Assembly (NCBI RefSeq): GCF_963855985.1
Contig: NC_087104.1
Location: 14,074,001 to 14,138,000 of the forward strand
Source: Ostrinia nubilalis
Lineage: Eukaryota; Arthropoda; Insecta; Lepidoptera; Crambidae
DNA: 64,000 nt
Direction: 5' to 3'
Shown: positions 50,939-62,985 of the stretch, in pieces
Numbering within the stretch: the first letter of the stretch is position 1
Layout of the letters: each line of letters opens with the position of its first letter
Program-made: the position numbers and the translations under genes
The notes under the pieces: model-generated
Databases searched by the model: none
What the model was told of the DNA's origin: nothing
Seen by the model: the letters and a program-made list of their open reading frames with translations, nothing else

Positions 50939-51392
50939 TTCCGCTTAGATTAATAAAGCCTGGTTAGTCTTTATACAAATGCTTCGTCAAAAGTGAGGCA
51001 AAAACCTTATGTCATTAGTGTCATCTTTGTTGGGGAGTGTGGACAGTGAACGCGATTTTCCCGAAAGTAGGGAGATTTTCAATACGTTTTTAATTATTTT
51101 ATAATTAACAAAACAAAACGCATCATGTACTTATTTATTTATTAAATTCACAGTAACTACCTAATTACAACAAGATAAATAAACTTAAGTCTCCACCCTT
51201 TGACACCCTTTCACTGCACAAACCGTCATAATTTTAAAATTCGTCGGACGTGTTGACCAATTTTTCACTTTGACAGTTTCATGTGACGTTTACGAGTAAG
51301 CCGTTCCGGCTAACTAAAAGTTGCCTCACTTTTCGTGTGCTGTCTATTATCTATCTATCTAGGTTTTATTAATCTAAGGTTTTCCGTATAAG
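50939..51392. mobile_element. Inverted-repeat element (~455 bp)
   Basis: TTCCGCTTAGATTAATAAAG and AAAGTGAGGCAA near 50939-51005 reappear inverted at about 51320-51392 (TTGCCTCACTTT, then TTTATTAATCTAAGGTTTTC). The arms are about 65 bp with some divergence. The interior is AT-rich and non-coding. Confidence 0.6.
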
Positions 51393-52635
51393 GCGTTCAT
51401 ATTTTCGGCCCCAGAATAGCGTATAGCGCAGCCACAGTTGATTCTCTTATATCCATTCCATGCTCCGGTTCACCCGCCCCGTCTCCACCCCTGCCCCCCT
51501 CTATGGCCACTTGCCTTACATCCCCCTATTCCACTGAATTACTCTGATGCTAGTCTAAAATAGAACGTATGGCGTTAATATAAAATTTTGCTTCGCTAAC
51601 CTTTTTAATATTTGTTGTTTATTGAAATGTTACTGAGGAGATTTTGTAAGCTTCAAATCTATCGATAAAGTGCCGCTATAGGTATATTATTTAAGATTAT
51701 ATATATATTTATTTTCAAAATACATTGAAAATATCACTCAGCCTCACACCTCACCCTATAGAAACTATAGAAAACTCTAAAAAAAAAACTAATTAAATGT
51801 TTACATTTAGCTCAGGGAAATATCCCTTTGGACACCTCAGTTGGACACTCAATTAATTGCCCTGATGAGGGCATGATAAAGATTTGTCAATTTGATTTCA
51901 TTCGTCCGACGAAAGGTCGTGAGTTTAATTTCCACCTGAGATAGTCCACATTCAAGTCTTATTTTTTTGAATGAAATTAACATATGAACTACTTAAACTA
52001 AATATTTACAAATGAAAAAGTCCTAAGTCGCTGTCTAAACAACGCGACATGGTGCCCAAAATGCTGCATTTCCGCGTTTGGCTCTATGTTTACGAAGCCC
52101 ATTGCCATTCAAATATTTCATCTCAATATCATGCGACTAGAACACGAATTACCTTACAAGACCATAAAATTAAAAAGCGATGGTTGTTATCACAAAACGT
52201 GACCAAAGCTGCGCTATTTCCGCGCAAAAACATGTCGTTGTCCCACAACAGATGGCAGTACATCTGTTCCATGATTGGCTCACAGACCTGACAAGCAGGT
52301 GATCAGGCGAGCCCATCGGGATGCGAAAGTTTTGATTACTTTTTCAGACTAATCCGTCATTGTGGTGTTACATTTTTTTAAAGAACGCGAACGAAATGAA
52401 GCTGTTCAGTAAAAAGTTGAATCTCATAAAGATTTGAGTCTATAGACGCTCTTTTTATTACTTTTGGCCTTTTAATACACTCTTCTAGGTTTTAGATTTT
52501 AGGTTTTATCTAATTTTATCTTAGGGTTTTGTCATAAAACATTGTATTGACTTAGTTTTCATTTAAAGCACAAAATAAAATGCAACTTTTTGAAAAGAAC
52601 AGCAATAAGTTGTGGAATATTATTTATATTTCAGC
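51393..52635. other. Unassigned stretch
   Basis: No gene is recognised. A GC-richer block at about 52040-52330 (with CTGACAAGCAGGTGATCAGG) looks like a worn interspersed repeat. An 80-codon open run within it starts at an ATG (52049) but has no further support. Confidence 0.35.
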
Positions 52636-52646
52636 AAATAGTAACG

Positions 52647-52723
52647 TGCGATGTGGAAGTCATTGGGGGAGGCCTATGTTCAGCAGTGGACGTCCTGTGG
52701 CTGAAATGATGATGATGATGATG
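52647..52723 (+). mobile_element. RTE-like 3' end insertion with 11-bp target-site duplication
   Basis: AAATAGTAACG at 52636-52646 recurs at 52724-52734. The 77-bp insert reads GGGGGAGGCCTATGTTCAGC, AGTGGACGTCCTGTGGCTG and then (ATG)n. It is the extreme 3' end of the ATG-tail subfamily. Confidence 0.9.
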
Positions 52724-53113
52724 AAATAGTAACGTTTCAAAAATGGTTTGACATATTTTTTGTGCTTTTCACACTTATATATCTCTAATAATATTTTAAT
52801 AACTGATCCGACCAAGTAAGGAATCATCATCACTCCCTTGCCAATATTCATATTTGCGAGTAGCTCCTATAAAAGCGTCAGTATGAATGGCTGAACACTG
52901 TACAGCAAAGTGACTGCCAGCGTGATACGCCCCCGATTTAAAAGGCCTACACATAAGCAATATGACGTGGGGAGCCTTTCGGTAACAAACACTGAGTAAA
53001 AAAGCAAAAGCTAACGTTCCGAAACCGCTGTGGCATTAAAGGAGGCTGCAGCGTTTTGTGAGAGGAGCGTTTTAGCGTTTCCCGATAAATATTAGGCAGA
53101 GACAATGTTACAT

Positions 53114-53223
53114 TAAGGCTGGGCTGCACCATGTTACTTTAACTTTGACAAACGTCAAAATTCATACAAAATAAACCGGTTATCGTTATAGTTACGGTCA
53201 ATTAGGTGGTGCACTCAGCCTAA
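53114..53223. mobile_element. Short MITE, TAAGGCTGGGCTGCACCA family
   Basis: It begins TAAGGCTGGGCTGCACCA and ends TGGTGCACTCAGCCTA, about 110 bp. The inner phrase ACTTTGACAAACGTCAAA is typical of a MITE common in moths. No ORF. Confidence 0.75.
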
Positions 53224-53344
53224 GCATAACACTTAGGCAGTTCATTTACAGGAAATAAGTGCTCTTTTTCTACGAAATCAAAGTTTTATGTGCTCTCCTG
53301 ATTCTATTGAAATCGTCTTTTAAAGTTAATTTGATCCGTATAAC

Positions 53345-53415
53345 CATCCTAGACTGCGTCCCACTTAACACCAGGTGCAATTGCGGTCAAATATCTGCCT
53401 TGTTATGCATAAAAA
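53345..53415 (+). repeat. SINE-like core fragment
   Basis: CCCACTTAACACCAGGTGCA, ATTGCGGTCAAATATCTGCC resembles the conserved ACTTACCATCAGGTGAGAT core seen in the SINE at 2875-3199. No tRNA head or A-tail is present. Confidence 0.45.
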
Positions 53416-53528
53416 AATGACTAATGGAAACAGTAAGTACATGATGTAGTAGGTAGCTTAAGAACATTTTCAATGTAAATCGAAATAGTGTTGTCAAAGC
53501 ATTTTGTTTTACAACCAACCAACAAGTT

Positions 53529-53680
53529 AAGGTAGCCTTTCGAACTAAGCGTCACAGACGCTCTTTAGCTTTGGTCTTAAAGGTAGCCTTTCGAAGCGAG
53601 TTAGTGACGCGGCGTTGGTGGCACAAGACCAAAGCTAAAGACGCTGCGTCTGTGACGCTTTGTTCGAAAAGCTACCTTTA
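53529..53680. mobile_element. Hairpin MITE (~150 bp)
   Basis: AAGGTAGCCTTTCGAACTAA, GCGTCACAGACGC and TCTTTAGCTTTGGTCTT in the left arm are matched by AAGACCAAAGCTAAAGA, GCGTCTGTGACGC and TTGTTCGAAAAGCTACCTTT on the right. An extra copy of the terminus (AAAGGTAGCCTTTCGAAGC) sits in the centre. Confidence 0.75.
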
Positions 53681-53947
53681 GGTATGAAATTAAAAACGCT
53701 CCGCTCAATTTACGTATCCCGCTCAGCTCACCGCCACCGCTCAGCTCAGTGCTACCCAAAACAGAGCCCAAGGAAGCATTTAAGGAATTTACGAGAATTC
53801 CCGTTAAAATATACACATAACGAAGGGAAAACATTCGCGAATTTCAAAAGATGTGGCCCGGGGACGGAAGCGATAAAAGTACTTTGCCGCAAAATATTTT
53901 TCCGCGAGATTTGCTTTTGTTTTACGGGTCTCTACATTGAGATATGA

Positions 53948-56900
53948 AATGTTTTAACGAAGCGACTAACAGTTTTTCCCTGTGTATTCTAATAGTCATA
54001 AATAGGTACTGTATGTATTTAAAAACTGCTTAGTGTAAATAATCCTGTTAGTCTTTGAATGAATGAATGTAGATTTTATAAAACTTTATGATAAATAGAA
54101 TCAAGTACATAGTATGTAAAAACAGAAGGCACATAAAGAAACAGCTTATGTTAAGGCATTAAGCAGTTCGATTTTTTCAAGTTATTTATTTATAATTTTC
54201 AAAAAAAGCTTATGTTAAATTGTAATTGTTCCTTTTTGCATTAAAAAATATAAAGTCTGATATACTGTAAACTGTACACTAAATAACAATAACCGTTCAT
54301 AAAACACGTTTCCGACTACCCAAAATACTTTATTATTAGCATTTTAAATAAGTAATAAGCCACAGTTTTACGATTTTTTTATACCCACTACATAATATTA
54401 TGACCAATATTAAACTGAATAGAACTCCTCGACTAAAACTTTTCTGATGAATAGAAAAAATAACAAATTGTTTCGCTCAAACATTTCAGAGGATTTCGTC
54501 TCTTAAGAAAGTTTTCTAAATGTAACGATAAATAAAATGGCCGCTTTCAGGATTTCAATAAACACTTTACAAGACTGTTCTAAGAGAAACCATCACGTAA
54601 ATGATGATTTCTACAGATTATTCGTCGGAGACGATAAATTGAAGGCTTTCTCTAAGAACAAGATTTAGTAAAGCGATGTTCATTTAAAAAGCGAGTACCT
54701 AGTCCTTTTCAAAAATACAGTTTTATTTTAACACGAGGATCTTAAATATGCACCTTTTTACCCGACTGCATCAGACGGAGGGTTATGTTTTTAGGTATAC
54801 ATATGTACTTATAGCTTACCTGTCCTAGAAAACGAGGTCAAAAAATAATTCGAAAAAAAAAATTCAATTTTATATTTATGGCTACCTCCGCTATCAAATA
54901 CATTAGCTCACGTATGTTAGCAACTAAATAAAAGTATAATTAAAAAACGTTAATAGTAATCACGCTAGTAGGTAATCAAACGTTTTTATCTAAATGACGT
55001 ATCTCTACCAAATTTGGAGCCATAAAAACTGTCGATATGAAATCTATAATAACCACAATATAGACGGAGTCAGTAAGGTTTACTTACTTTTAGTATCTAC
55101 GGATATTTGAAATTCTAAAAAAATCCGAGAATATCATTGAAATTACAAAAAAAAATCATTTTAAGTAGCTTAAACAGAACAGCTATCAGCTATTGTTATT
55201 TTTACTTAAATGTCAGCCATATTTAAATTCAAATTAAAGCGTTAGACAGATGTTTATGTAGGTACTCCCTTTAATTTAACAACACTATGATATTAAAACA
55301 AGATTTTTTAGCAAAGTTAGCTAACTGCTCCTTTCCACTGTGGTTAATCGAGAGAAGATTTTTAACGATCACAATTTCGACCAAGTTCGATTTGGTGATG
55401 TCAAACATGCCCTTATATGGCGTTCCGTGGGTGTTCCTAATAACGTCCATTATTTCACACGTAACGACCGTCGTGGCGAATGTCAAATGTAAATGGAGAC
55501 TGCAATCATAGGTTGACCTTAATAGGAAACAATCTTGATTATGATGTATGAGTTTCGATTTTTGTTGCTCTCCGTCAGGCATGCGGTGCATTTGACAGCA
55601 GTGCCTTCCTGGTAGGCGTTGATGAGAATTTGAAGCTATAGTTCGATGTACTGATTGAACTACCTCGATGTTAAGCTCATGCTCATCAAATCTCTGGCAA
55701 AAATAATTATAAGAAGTTTACTAAATTCTCAAATTTACTAATGACCTGACCCGGCGAACTTCGTACCTATGTTCATCAGAAATAATATTTGTAGAATTCT
55801 AATAGTGAAATAATTTTTCAAATCCGTCCAGCAGTTTCGGGGCCTATTCAATTCAATTCAACAAAGAAAAAACAAAAGAAAAAGTTTCCAAATGATTTTT
55901 TTAAGATATTCAGTTACTTTTATCAGATAGTTTTTATTTTGAAGCTGGTAGGGCAAAAAATGAATGAGACATGTATATTAAGCTCCTAAGAGCATTTGAC
56001 GATTTTTAAGTACTAATTTAATTAACTAGTCTAAACAAATAAAGATAATTTTGATTTTTGAAGATCATACTACACATAATATAGCTATTATGAAGGACAG
56101 ACGTCTAAAAACCAGTTCAATGACAAAACATTACTTCGTGCATTGAAAGCTCTTTCGCTCACTTTATGACTATATAATCCTCAAGGCGAAGCTTAGTTTC
56201 TTGTCATTCTGCTTTTACTAGTCCATAACTTTGTCCATTGAGCTTGTTTATAGAGGCAGGCTAAATCGGAAGTCGACTCAAACAGGCTTTGCAAATTTCC
56301 GCAATTGAACTAACCGGTTATGTTGAAGGTTAACGGGTTAAAACGAATATAAATAACTTTTATTTAGATGTTAAACTCACAAGGATATGATGACTCAAGG
56401 TGCTTGCATCATTAGAAAAAAGAGCATGACCACTTGCATTGGACTACGGTATCATTTTTCAAGTGTCATGATTGACAGACTGGATGATTTGAAACTAGCC
56501 TCTCCAATTCAGTATTGTGTAAAAGTTTACACCTAATATAAGTGTATAATTAATAATTTTATTAAGGTGATGAAATTTTAACATCTTGTACGAGTATACT
56601 ACTCTAAAAGTCTCATTTTTAAACTCGGAAACTTATCTATGTTATTGTATTAACTGAAGTCTCAACATTTCACAACGTGACATACTTATATTATTGACGT
56701 ATTCCACTTTGAGCTATGTAAAAAATATGCTTCAGTATTAAATCTCTATTAAATTAAGACATAAAAAGTTCAAACAAGTATCTTATGCTAATATTAATAT
56801 TACTATAACTTTTTATCTAACCAACACAAAAAACAACATAATATTCTTAATGTTTTTAGGGCCAAATTAAATGTTTCCACTTCAGAATCTCAACTTAAAT

Positions 56901-57128
56901 AATGGATGGCCCTCCGAAACTATCAACTATTGGTTAACTAGCGATACGTGAAACGCGGCCCGGTGGCGTGGAAGAAACGATTAGAGAATGGTCCAGGGAT
57001 CATATTTCGAAGACCTTGGTGAAGGCAAAACAAGAACAGATAGTACAGACGATAAAACAGCAGAAATATTATTTTTGTTGCAAATTGTATCCTATTACAA
57101 CGACTTAAGATGCCACAGTGTTTAGATT
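53948..57128. other. Non-coding stretch with worn repeat pieces
   Basis: Fragments at about 54755-54800 (TTTACCCGACTGCATCAGAC) and 55740-55860 (GACCTGACCCGGCGAACTTC, then AATCCGTCCAGCAGTTTCGG) are recognisable as common lepidopteran interspersed repeats, class uncertain. No gene is supported. Confidence 0.45.
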
Positions 57129-57142
57129 TGATGTACTGTTAG

Positions 57143-57378
57143 ACGGGACTATTCCCACCTCTCGTTCCCACCACTGCAACTCCTGTGTAGCCAGGATCTA
57201 CAGCTTGACCGCCATAAAAACCCAACCAATGAAGGTCAAGTTTGTCCCGGAGGAAAGTTAAACTATCATTGGACCCGCAACGAAATTAATCAGAAGAACA
57301 TAGGAGGAGTTCGAAATTAAGGTTCGACTTCCCTCCATTGCAAAGCGGATGACAGGTGACAAACAAAGGTTTAAAACC
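57143..57378 (-). mobile_element. Tail-less short retroposon (family B), 14-bp target-site duplication
   Basis: TGATGTACTGTTAG at 57129-57142 recurs at 57379-57392. On the minus strand the insert starts GGTTTTAAACCTTTG and ends GGTGGGAATAGTCCCGT, with no poly(A) or microsatellite tail. About 236 bp. Other copies (57626-57724, 6209-6332) share the same 3' part, as expected for an element copied by target-primed reverse transcription. The clade is unknown. Confidence 0.75.
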
Positions 57379-57625
57379 TGATGTACTGTTAGTATGTATT
57401 CGTACATTATGTGCTAAAATGCAGTGATGTAATGATAAAACACTGAAAATGCATTTACGAGGTTTTAACGCGAAAGGCTACATCGTTAAACAATGTAGTA
57501 AGAATCATCTAATTGAAACGCAAGGACGGAATCAATATTATGTGCTTTAAAATGATGAAACTAGTCAGATACGGAGTTAGAATAAATTTTGGTAATAAAA
57601 TATCTTTAGCTATCTCCAATATTCT

Positions 57626-57724
57626 TACTTGACCTTCATTGGTTGGGTTTTTATGGCGGTCAAGCTGTAGATCCTGGCTACACAAGAGTTGCAGCGGTGG
57701 GAACTAGAGGTGGGAATAGTCCTG
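57626..57724 (-). mobile_element. 5'-truncated copy of retroposon family B
   Basis: ATCTCCAATATTCT (57612-57625) and ATCTCTAATATTCT (57725-57738) form a 14-bp duplication with one mismatch. The insert equals the 3'-terminal ~99 bp of the family on the minus strand. It retains the AATAGTCC end and lacks the 5' half, so the sense strand is minus. Confidence 0.75.
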
Positions 57725-57738
57725 ATCTCTAATATTCT

Positions 57739-60700
57739 ATTTCTCGTATTCTACATCGCCACAACCAGTTTATATCTTTACTCCGGACTCGTAAGACTAA
57801 GATATTGCATTTGAGAAAAATCAATGGCTCGACAAAAAAGTTTGCAGTCTCCAAAATTTAAAATTTGAATAACTGGTGGTTCTATTTGGGCTGTGACCTT
57901 CGATCTTTGGATCATTCGACCGATAGCACTTATTACATTGTAAGATTTGACTTTTACGGAAGAGCTTAGTTGCTATCTGTCGTAAATTGTTTCCTTCTTT
58001 AGCTATACACTTATCTTATTTTTTCACGATTGATGATTTATCAATTTAGAAATAAACAAGTAAATCTAACGAACATATTAGTCTTTTTATAAATGTAAAC
58101 AGTTTAAATTGTTAGCCGAAATCATTTCCTTTAAGCTTAATGTGTTGAGTTTAATAGTTCTTTTCTAATAAATTGTTCAGTAGCTCAACCGGTTTGTCAG
58201 AAGCGCAATTAGTATCTCTAATCTCTAGAAATGTATTGGAATCATCAATTTTATTGAGCCAAGAGTAATTATTATCTACAGATCAAAGGCTGGGCTGTAT
58301 TTTAAACTGATTGTGTTAAACCGAAGGCCGGTCGGGTCGTGATTCGGCACTTTAATGTAGTACATTTCCTTCTTCTTAAATCACCTTGTGATTTTGAAAT
58401 ATCAAACGCTGGGTTTTCAAGGAAGTGTTCTGAGGTCATTTTTTGTGGCGGTAACATTATAGAACTGCCCTGTGATTGATTAGTGTCATGCGATCTAATG
58501 GCACGTTGATCGATGTGTTGCAGTTGCTTATTAATATTATAGAATTACCTTTAAAGTGATCTCAGAACACCATTAAATAATTCTAAAATTTTAAATCATT
58601 TAGTACTTTTAACTCTTCTCATATCTTCACACCTAATTCCACAAGCCCATGACTCATTATATTCTTCAGCCACCATTATACATTAACAAAATGAGCTATT
58701 ATAATACAAAAATTGACCCGTACATTTATAAGCTGTAATTTTACTAAATACAACGCTTTTTGAGCGATCTTCATTAACTGTATCACGCACTGCATGCTTC
58801 TAAAAGTGGTGCAAGTGGCTTGGTAGAAGCGGTTTGAAGTTCAGAAAAATATAGCTATGAATTTTGTCTTCATCAACATCAGGTCATTTAGCCTCCACTG
58901 CAGAAAGATTACCCTCTCTTATTTAAGATTACCCTCTCTCTAAAACCAATGGAGGATTTGATCTGCTGGATCAAAATTTTGAATAACTACTTATTAAAAA
59001 ACAGGATTCCAAAACATCTAAAAATAATAATGACACTACAGATAGACACTTAGTGACTCTGTTTGTGACAAAATCAATGGACAATGTTGCAATAGATTGG
59101 CCTAGAGTTCATTTTATGAACGAAATATCACAGTACTTTTTAACGACTTTATTCTTTAAAAGTATCAACTGTAACTCGATAGTAACTTGTATATTCAACC
59201 GCTTAACCACGCCAGCGCCCCAACCTTCACAGATTCGTATTTTTTAAACACAACTCCGTAACGATATAACCATCCATTGAATAGATACAGATCTTGAATC
59301 GCCTCGCGTGTTGCCACAGTCATGTTCTAATTTCTGGAACCTTATTAACTAGCCGAATTGTGGAGGCACAAGTGGTGTGCGTATAAATAGTTTTCGGTGG
59401 GTTTTTGAGTTGATACCTTTTTGGGGGTCGGTAGTCAATTGTTTGGGCAAAAGTCTATGTCAAAGGCTTGGCCTTGCTTTTGATCAGATGTATAGAATGT
59501 ATCTTCATTATGGTACCTGAACCTCCTATTTCAAAGTGAATAATTGTCTTCAAAAAACTGTACTAAGTTGACTATTCCATCAATGCATTTCAGTGTGTTT
59601 ATGCTAAGTGTAACTAAGTTGGCTTTCTGGTATAAGTCATTTCTTCATCTGTATAATGTAATAATGTTTAAAAAAATATTAATTTATGACCTTCTGAGCA
59701 GCCTATCCAAAAAAGGCCTTTGTCCAGCAGGTAACAATGCCGATTTGAATATTCATAAACATTTCCGTGGAACCCCTCAACGTCAAATTAAGCTCGCGCT
59801 TAACTTTTTTCCAAAGAATGGGTGCGTGAACAGCAATTATGCCGTCAACGATTCCGTCGTCAAGACGTGTGATGTTGAAAAGTACGATATTAGGTTAAAG
59901 TATCCATGAATGTGTAAACTGTCGGTGAACGTGTTAAACTCTACACGGAATGGGCCGGGCTAGAAAAGGTTAAGGAACAGCAACAGGAAATGTGAAATAT
60001 ACGAAATGAGATGTTAATGTAAGGGATCGGAAAGGGAGATTTGTTAGACGATATCGGTAATAACTACTTTATGAAATGGTACACGTTTTTTTTTCATTTC
60101 ATTTCTAAAATTATGGACGATTCTTTATAAGGTATGATTTGATTCCACTCTAAAAAATAACTACGGATGTTTACGATCAAGGTAATCAAACTATAAAACA
60201 CACATTTTGAAATCTTTCATCTTGACATGTGTGAGGGTAATTGAATAGTAAAAATCCCATTATTTTTAGATGTTATACTCCTGTACAGTTGGGTTCACAA
60301 TTAGTTAGTTAAACATTTTTTACTTGTTAAAAATACAAAAGTTTTTGTACAAATAAAAGTGTAAGTCGAACTGGCAGCATGCAACTATGAATAGGCAAAA
60401 AAGTGCAACGAAAACGGTTCCCAGTTGCATAAAGCCCTGCCTTTTGTATATGCAACTTAAATAGGTTGTGCTACATACAAAAAAAGGTTTTTCACCTAGC
60501 TATAAATCAGTCAGCTGTATAATCCGGCTTCGTAATGTAAAACTTTTTAATAGCTTTAACAATGAAAAACAAAAGCCTGCATGAAGCATGCCTTTTAAAG
60601 TACAGGTCACTTTTATTGGCTCTACTTACGAGTAAACTGAAATATTCTATTTTTTAACTAACACCGAAATTTTTGCACGTAAGTGTACGCTACAATTTTT

Positions 60701-60903
60701 GGTTAGCGCACTCGACATTTATTGGTCGTTACACTGATAATATTGGAGGAACCGGGAGAGGTTAGTTACCTCCCGTTGCCATGGCAACCCTGCACTCTAA
60801 TGCATACTCTAGAAGGGATACTCCTGTATACGCCGTGTAGAGTGCTTGTTGTAAAAGATTGGATTTTACATGTTGGAATCTTAAAATACTTATTTGAGAC
60901 ATA
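57739..60903. other. Non-coding stretch
   Basis: No gene is supported. A 15-bp direct repeat, AAGATTACCCTCTCT, occurs twice near 58907 and 58926. AAGGCCTTTGTCCAGCAGG near 59713 is probably an RTE-like 3' relic in the plus orientation. Confidence 0.45.
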
Positions 60904-61063
60904 TCACTACATATTATAAAACAAAGTCGTTTTCCTGTCTGTCTGCTTAGGTCTTTAAAACTACGCAACGCATTTTGATGCGGTTTTTTTTAATAGAGTA
61001 ATTGAAGAGGGAGGTTTTGGAGGGAGGAACCTGTGCGAAGGGGTGGTTGGGGTGGGTCGCTAG
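60904..61063 (+). mobile_element. Helitron-like element, second family
   Basis: Between A (60903) and T (61064), it begins TCACTACATATTATAAAACA and ends GGGTGGGTCGCTAG. The inner phrase AACTACGCAACGCATTTTGA is known from a widespread lepidopteran repeat. No target-site duplication, as expected for Helitrons. Confidence 0.6.
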
Positions 61064-61905
61064 TTGATATACAAAATTATGTAACCTAAATTGTTTTAGT
61101 GACAATGTTAAAAGTGCTGTGGTCAATATGATATCGTTCACAATTTTTTATTAGGCAAATAAAAAAGGCTACAATTTAAAATTTTAATATTCCGTACGTT
61201 GAAGAAAAATCAAGGATATGAAATCTTGTTTAGTTTTAAAATTGTAATTATTATTTTTCATTGAATTATTTAGGAAGTTTTAAAATGTAATTAATAAAGT
61301 TAAAGTATCAATTAAAATTGTAATTCAAAACACATCGCGACCTTCATATTGCTAAAATCATGCTTACATATCATGCCATACACGTATTACAATATTCATG
61401 AACGCATCAGCATTCATAATGTATGTAACTATGCAATTTAAATGTAGTTATTAACTGATTAGATTGAACAAGGGAAAATTTTAAAATTTCCGGATTTTTA
61501 TCTTCATATGTAAATATCTTGAAATCATGGAAAATCGAGTTAAGTGCTGGTTTGGAGTGTAGAGCTATATGGTTGTTACTTATTCAGACTTTTTCGAGTT
61601 CGATTTTAAACAAATATATTAAGTTATTATTATTTTTGGCGTTAAGACTTAAGAGTCTCCTCTCGATCTAAATTTTAATTCCCAGGCAATTTGATTTTTT
61701 TCAAGTTTTTTAAAGATAGTAAGTTAGGGACTCTACGCTCGGGTCTGTCATATTTTCAGACCACGAGAGATGATACAAAGAGACAAAAATATTTATATTC
61801 AATGTATATTACATTCATTCGGTTTATTATTTTATTCTGTTTTCCGGTTACTACAGTCGACCAACTATTGCAAAAATTAATACCTACTACTTCGTAATTT
61901 ACATA
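61064..61905. other. AT-rich non-coding stretch
   Basis: Nothing recognised. Confidence 0.5.
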
Positions 61906-61907
61906 CT

Positions 61908-62170
61908 TATTCAAATTCAAATAGTTTATTCAGTACATAGGTTCTTTCTAGGGCACTTATACACGTCCCAAATATAGCTTGCCCTACCAATACTTCGGGA
62001 CAACATAATATGGGCTGGTGCTGAAAAGAAGTGGCGGAAGAAACTCAGTCACCTTAGTTCTCAAATATATCACAGCTTTATCAGATAGGTATTTACTGTA
62101 AGATGTGATAGTTTGAACAATTAATTCACTTACAATCCTTCTAAATTAGGTGTGCGTCTGTCTCTAGGGG
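61908..62170. repeat. Lepidopteran interspersed repeat fragment
   Basis: ATTCAAATTCAAATAGTTTA, then GAAGTGGCGGAAGAAACTCA, resembles a frequent lepidopteran repeat with the phrase 'TGGCGCAAGAAACTCAG'. The class is uncertain (possibly a LINE 3' region on the minus strand). Confidence 0.4.
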
Positions 62171-62336
62171 CCTAAACCCATTATTAATATCAAAATTAAA
62201 TGGATTACTCATTTTGGTGCGCAACTTACATAAATCATTGAGGACATGACACCACCGCGCCTTTATTAATTTGTCAAGATGAAAACCACATTAATATGAA
62301 CAGTTCTTAAACGGAAAATTTCCAACTAAGGTCTAG

Positions 62337-62985
62337 TGCTCAGTCAGAGCCTGAGATATGGGAGCGGCACGGGAGGGGTGACATTGACATTATGACGTGA
62401 TAGAAAAGAGCATACAGGGTGGAATTTTGTAATGCCACCTGAAGGGAAAGTACCCTTAATACTGTAAATAGAAAATTTCACTCAAAGAAAACATTTCTTC
62501 ATTTTTGAAAAGAAAAAGAATTGCATTCAATGATTTCCGAAAATTTTTCGAAAATACACCACCATAATAATATCATGGCATAACATTTTCTGTAAATAAT
62601 TAAAATAATTTAAGATTTCATGGTTTTCCTTTCATTTAATTTATTAAGTTTGTTAGAGAAATTTCATCCATAAACTTAACGACCCTAACGATCGATGCCA
62701 TAAAAATACAGGGTGTAATTTTTAACAGATTTTAGATGGTTCGATTCCCGGGTGTGGCTAGCAAATTTTTGGAAATCTTTGAATACAATTCTATTTATTT
62801 TCAAAAATAAAGGAATGTTTTCTTGAGTAAAATTTTTTATCTACAATATTAAGAGTGCTTTCCCTCCAGGTGGCATTTCAAAATTCCATCCTGTATACAA
62901 CTGAAGGTGATCTGAAGTCTCGCTGACTTTAGACATTACAAAAACACCCTCCCGTGCCGCCCCCATACCCCGGGCACTAACTGAG
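62337..62985. mobile_element. Outer inverted-repeat element, probably with a nested MITE
   Basis: AGTGCTCAGTCAGAGCCTGA and ATATGGGAGCGGCACGGGAG near 62337-62382 reappear inverted near 62945-62985 (CTCCCGTGCCGCCCCCATAC, CCCGGGCACTAACTGAG). This outer pair encloses the element at 62413-62895. Confidence 0.6.
62413..62895. mobile_element. MITE with ~100-bp inverted repeats and TA ends
   Basis: The left end TACAGGGTGGAATTTTGTAA and right end TTGAAATGCCACC...complement, finishing AAATTCCATCCTGTA, are inverted. Matching continues through GCCACCTGAAGGGAAAGTAC and ACTCAAAGAAAACATTTCTT. TA at both edges fits a Tc1/mariner-type target. Inside are an extra end-like motif, TACAGGGTGTAATTTTT (about 62708), and a B-box-like GGTTCGATTCCCGGG (about 62739). 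Confidence 0.75.
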
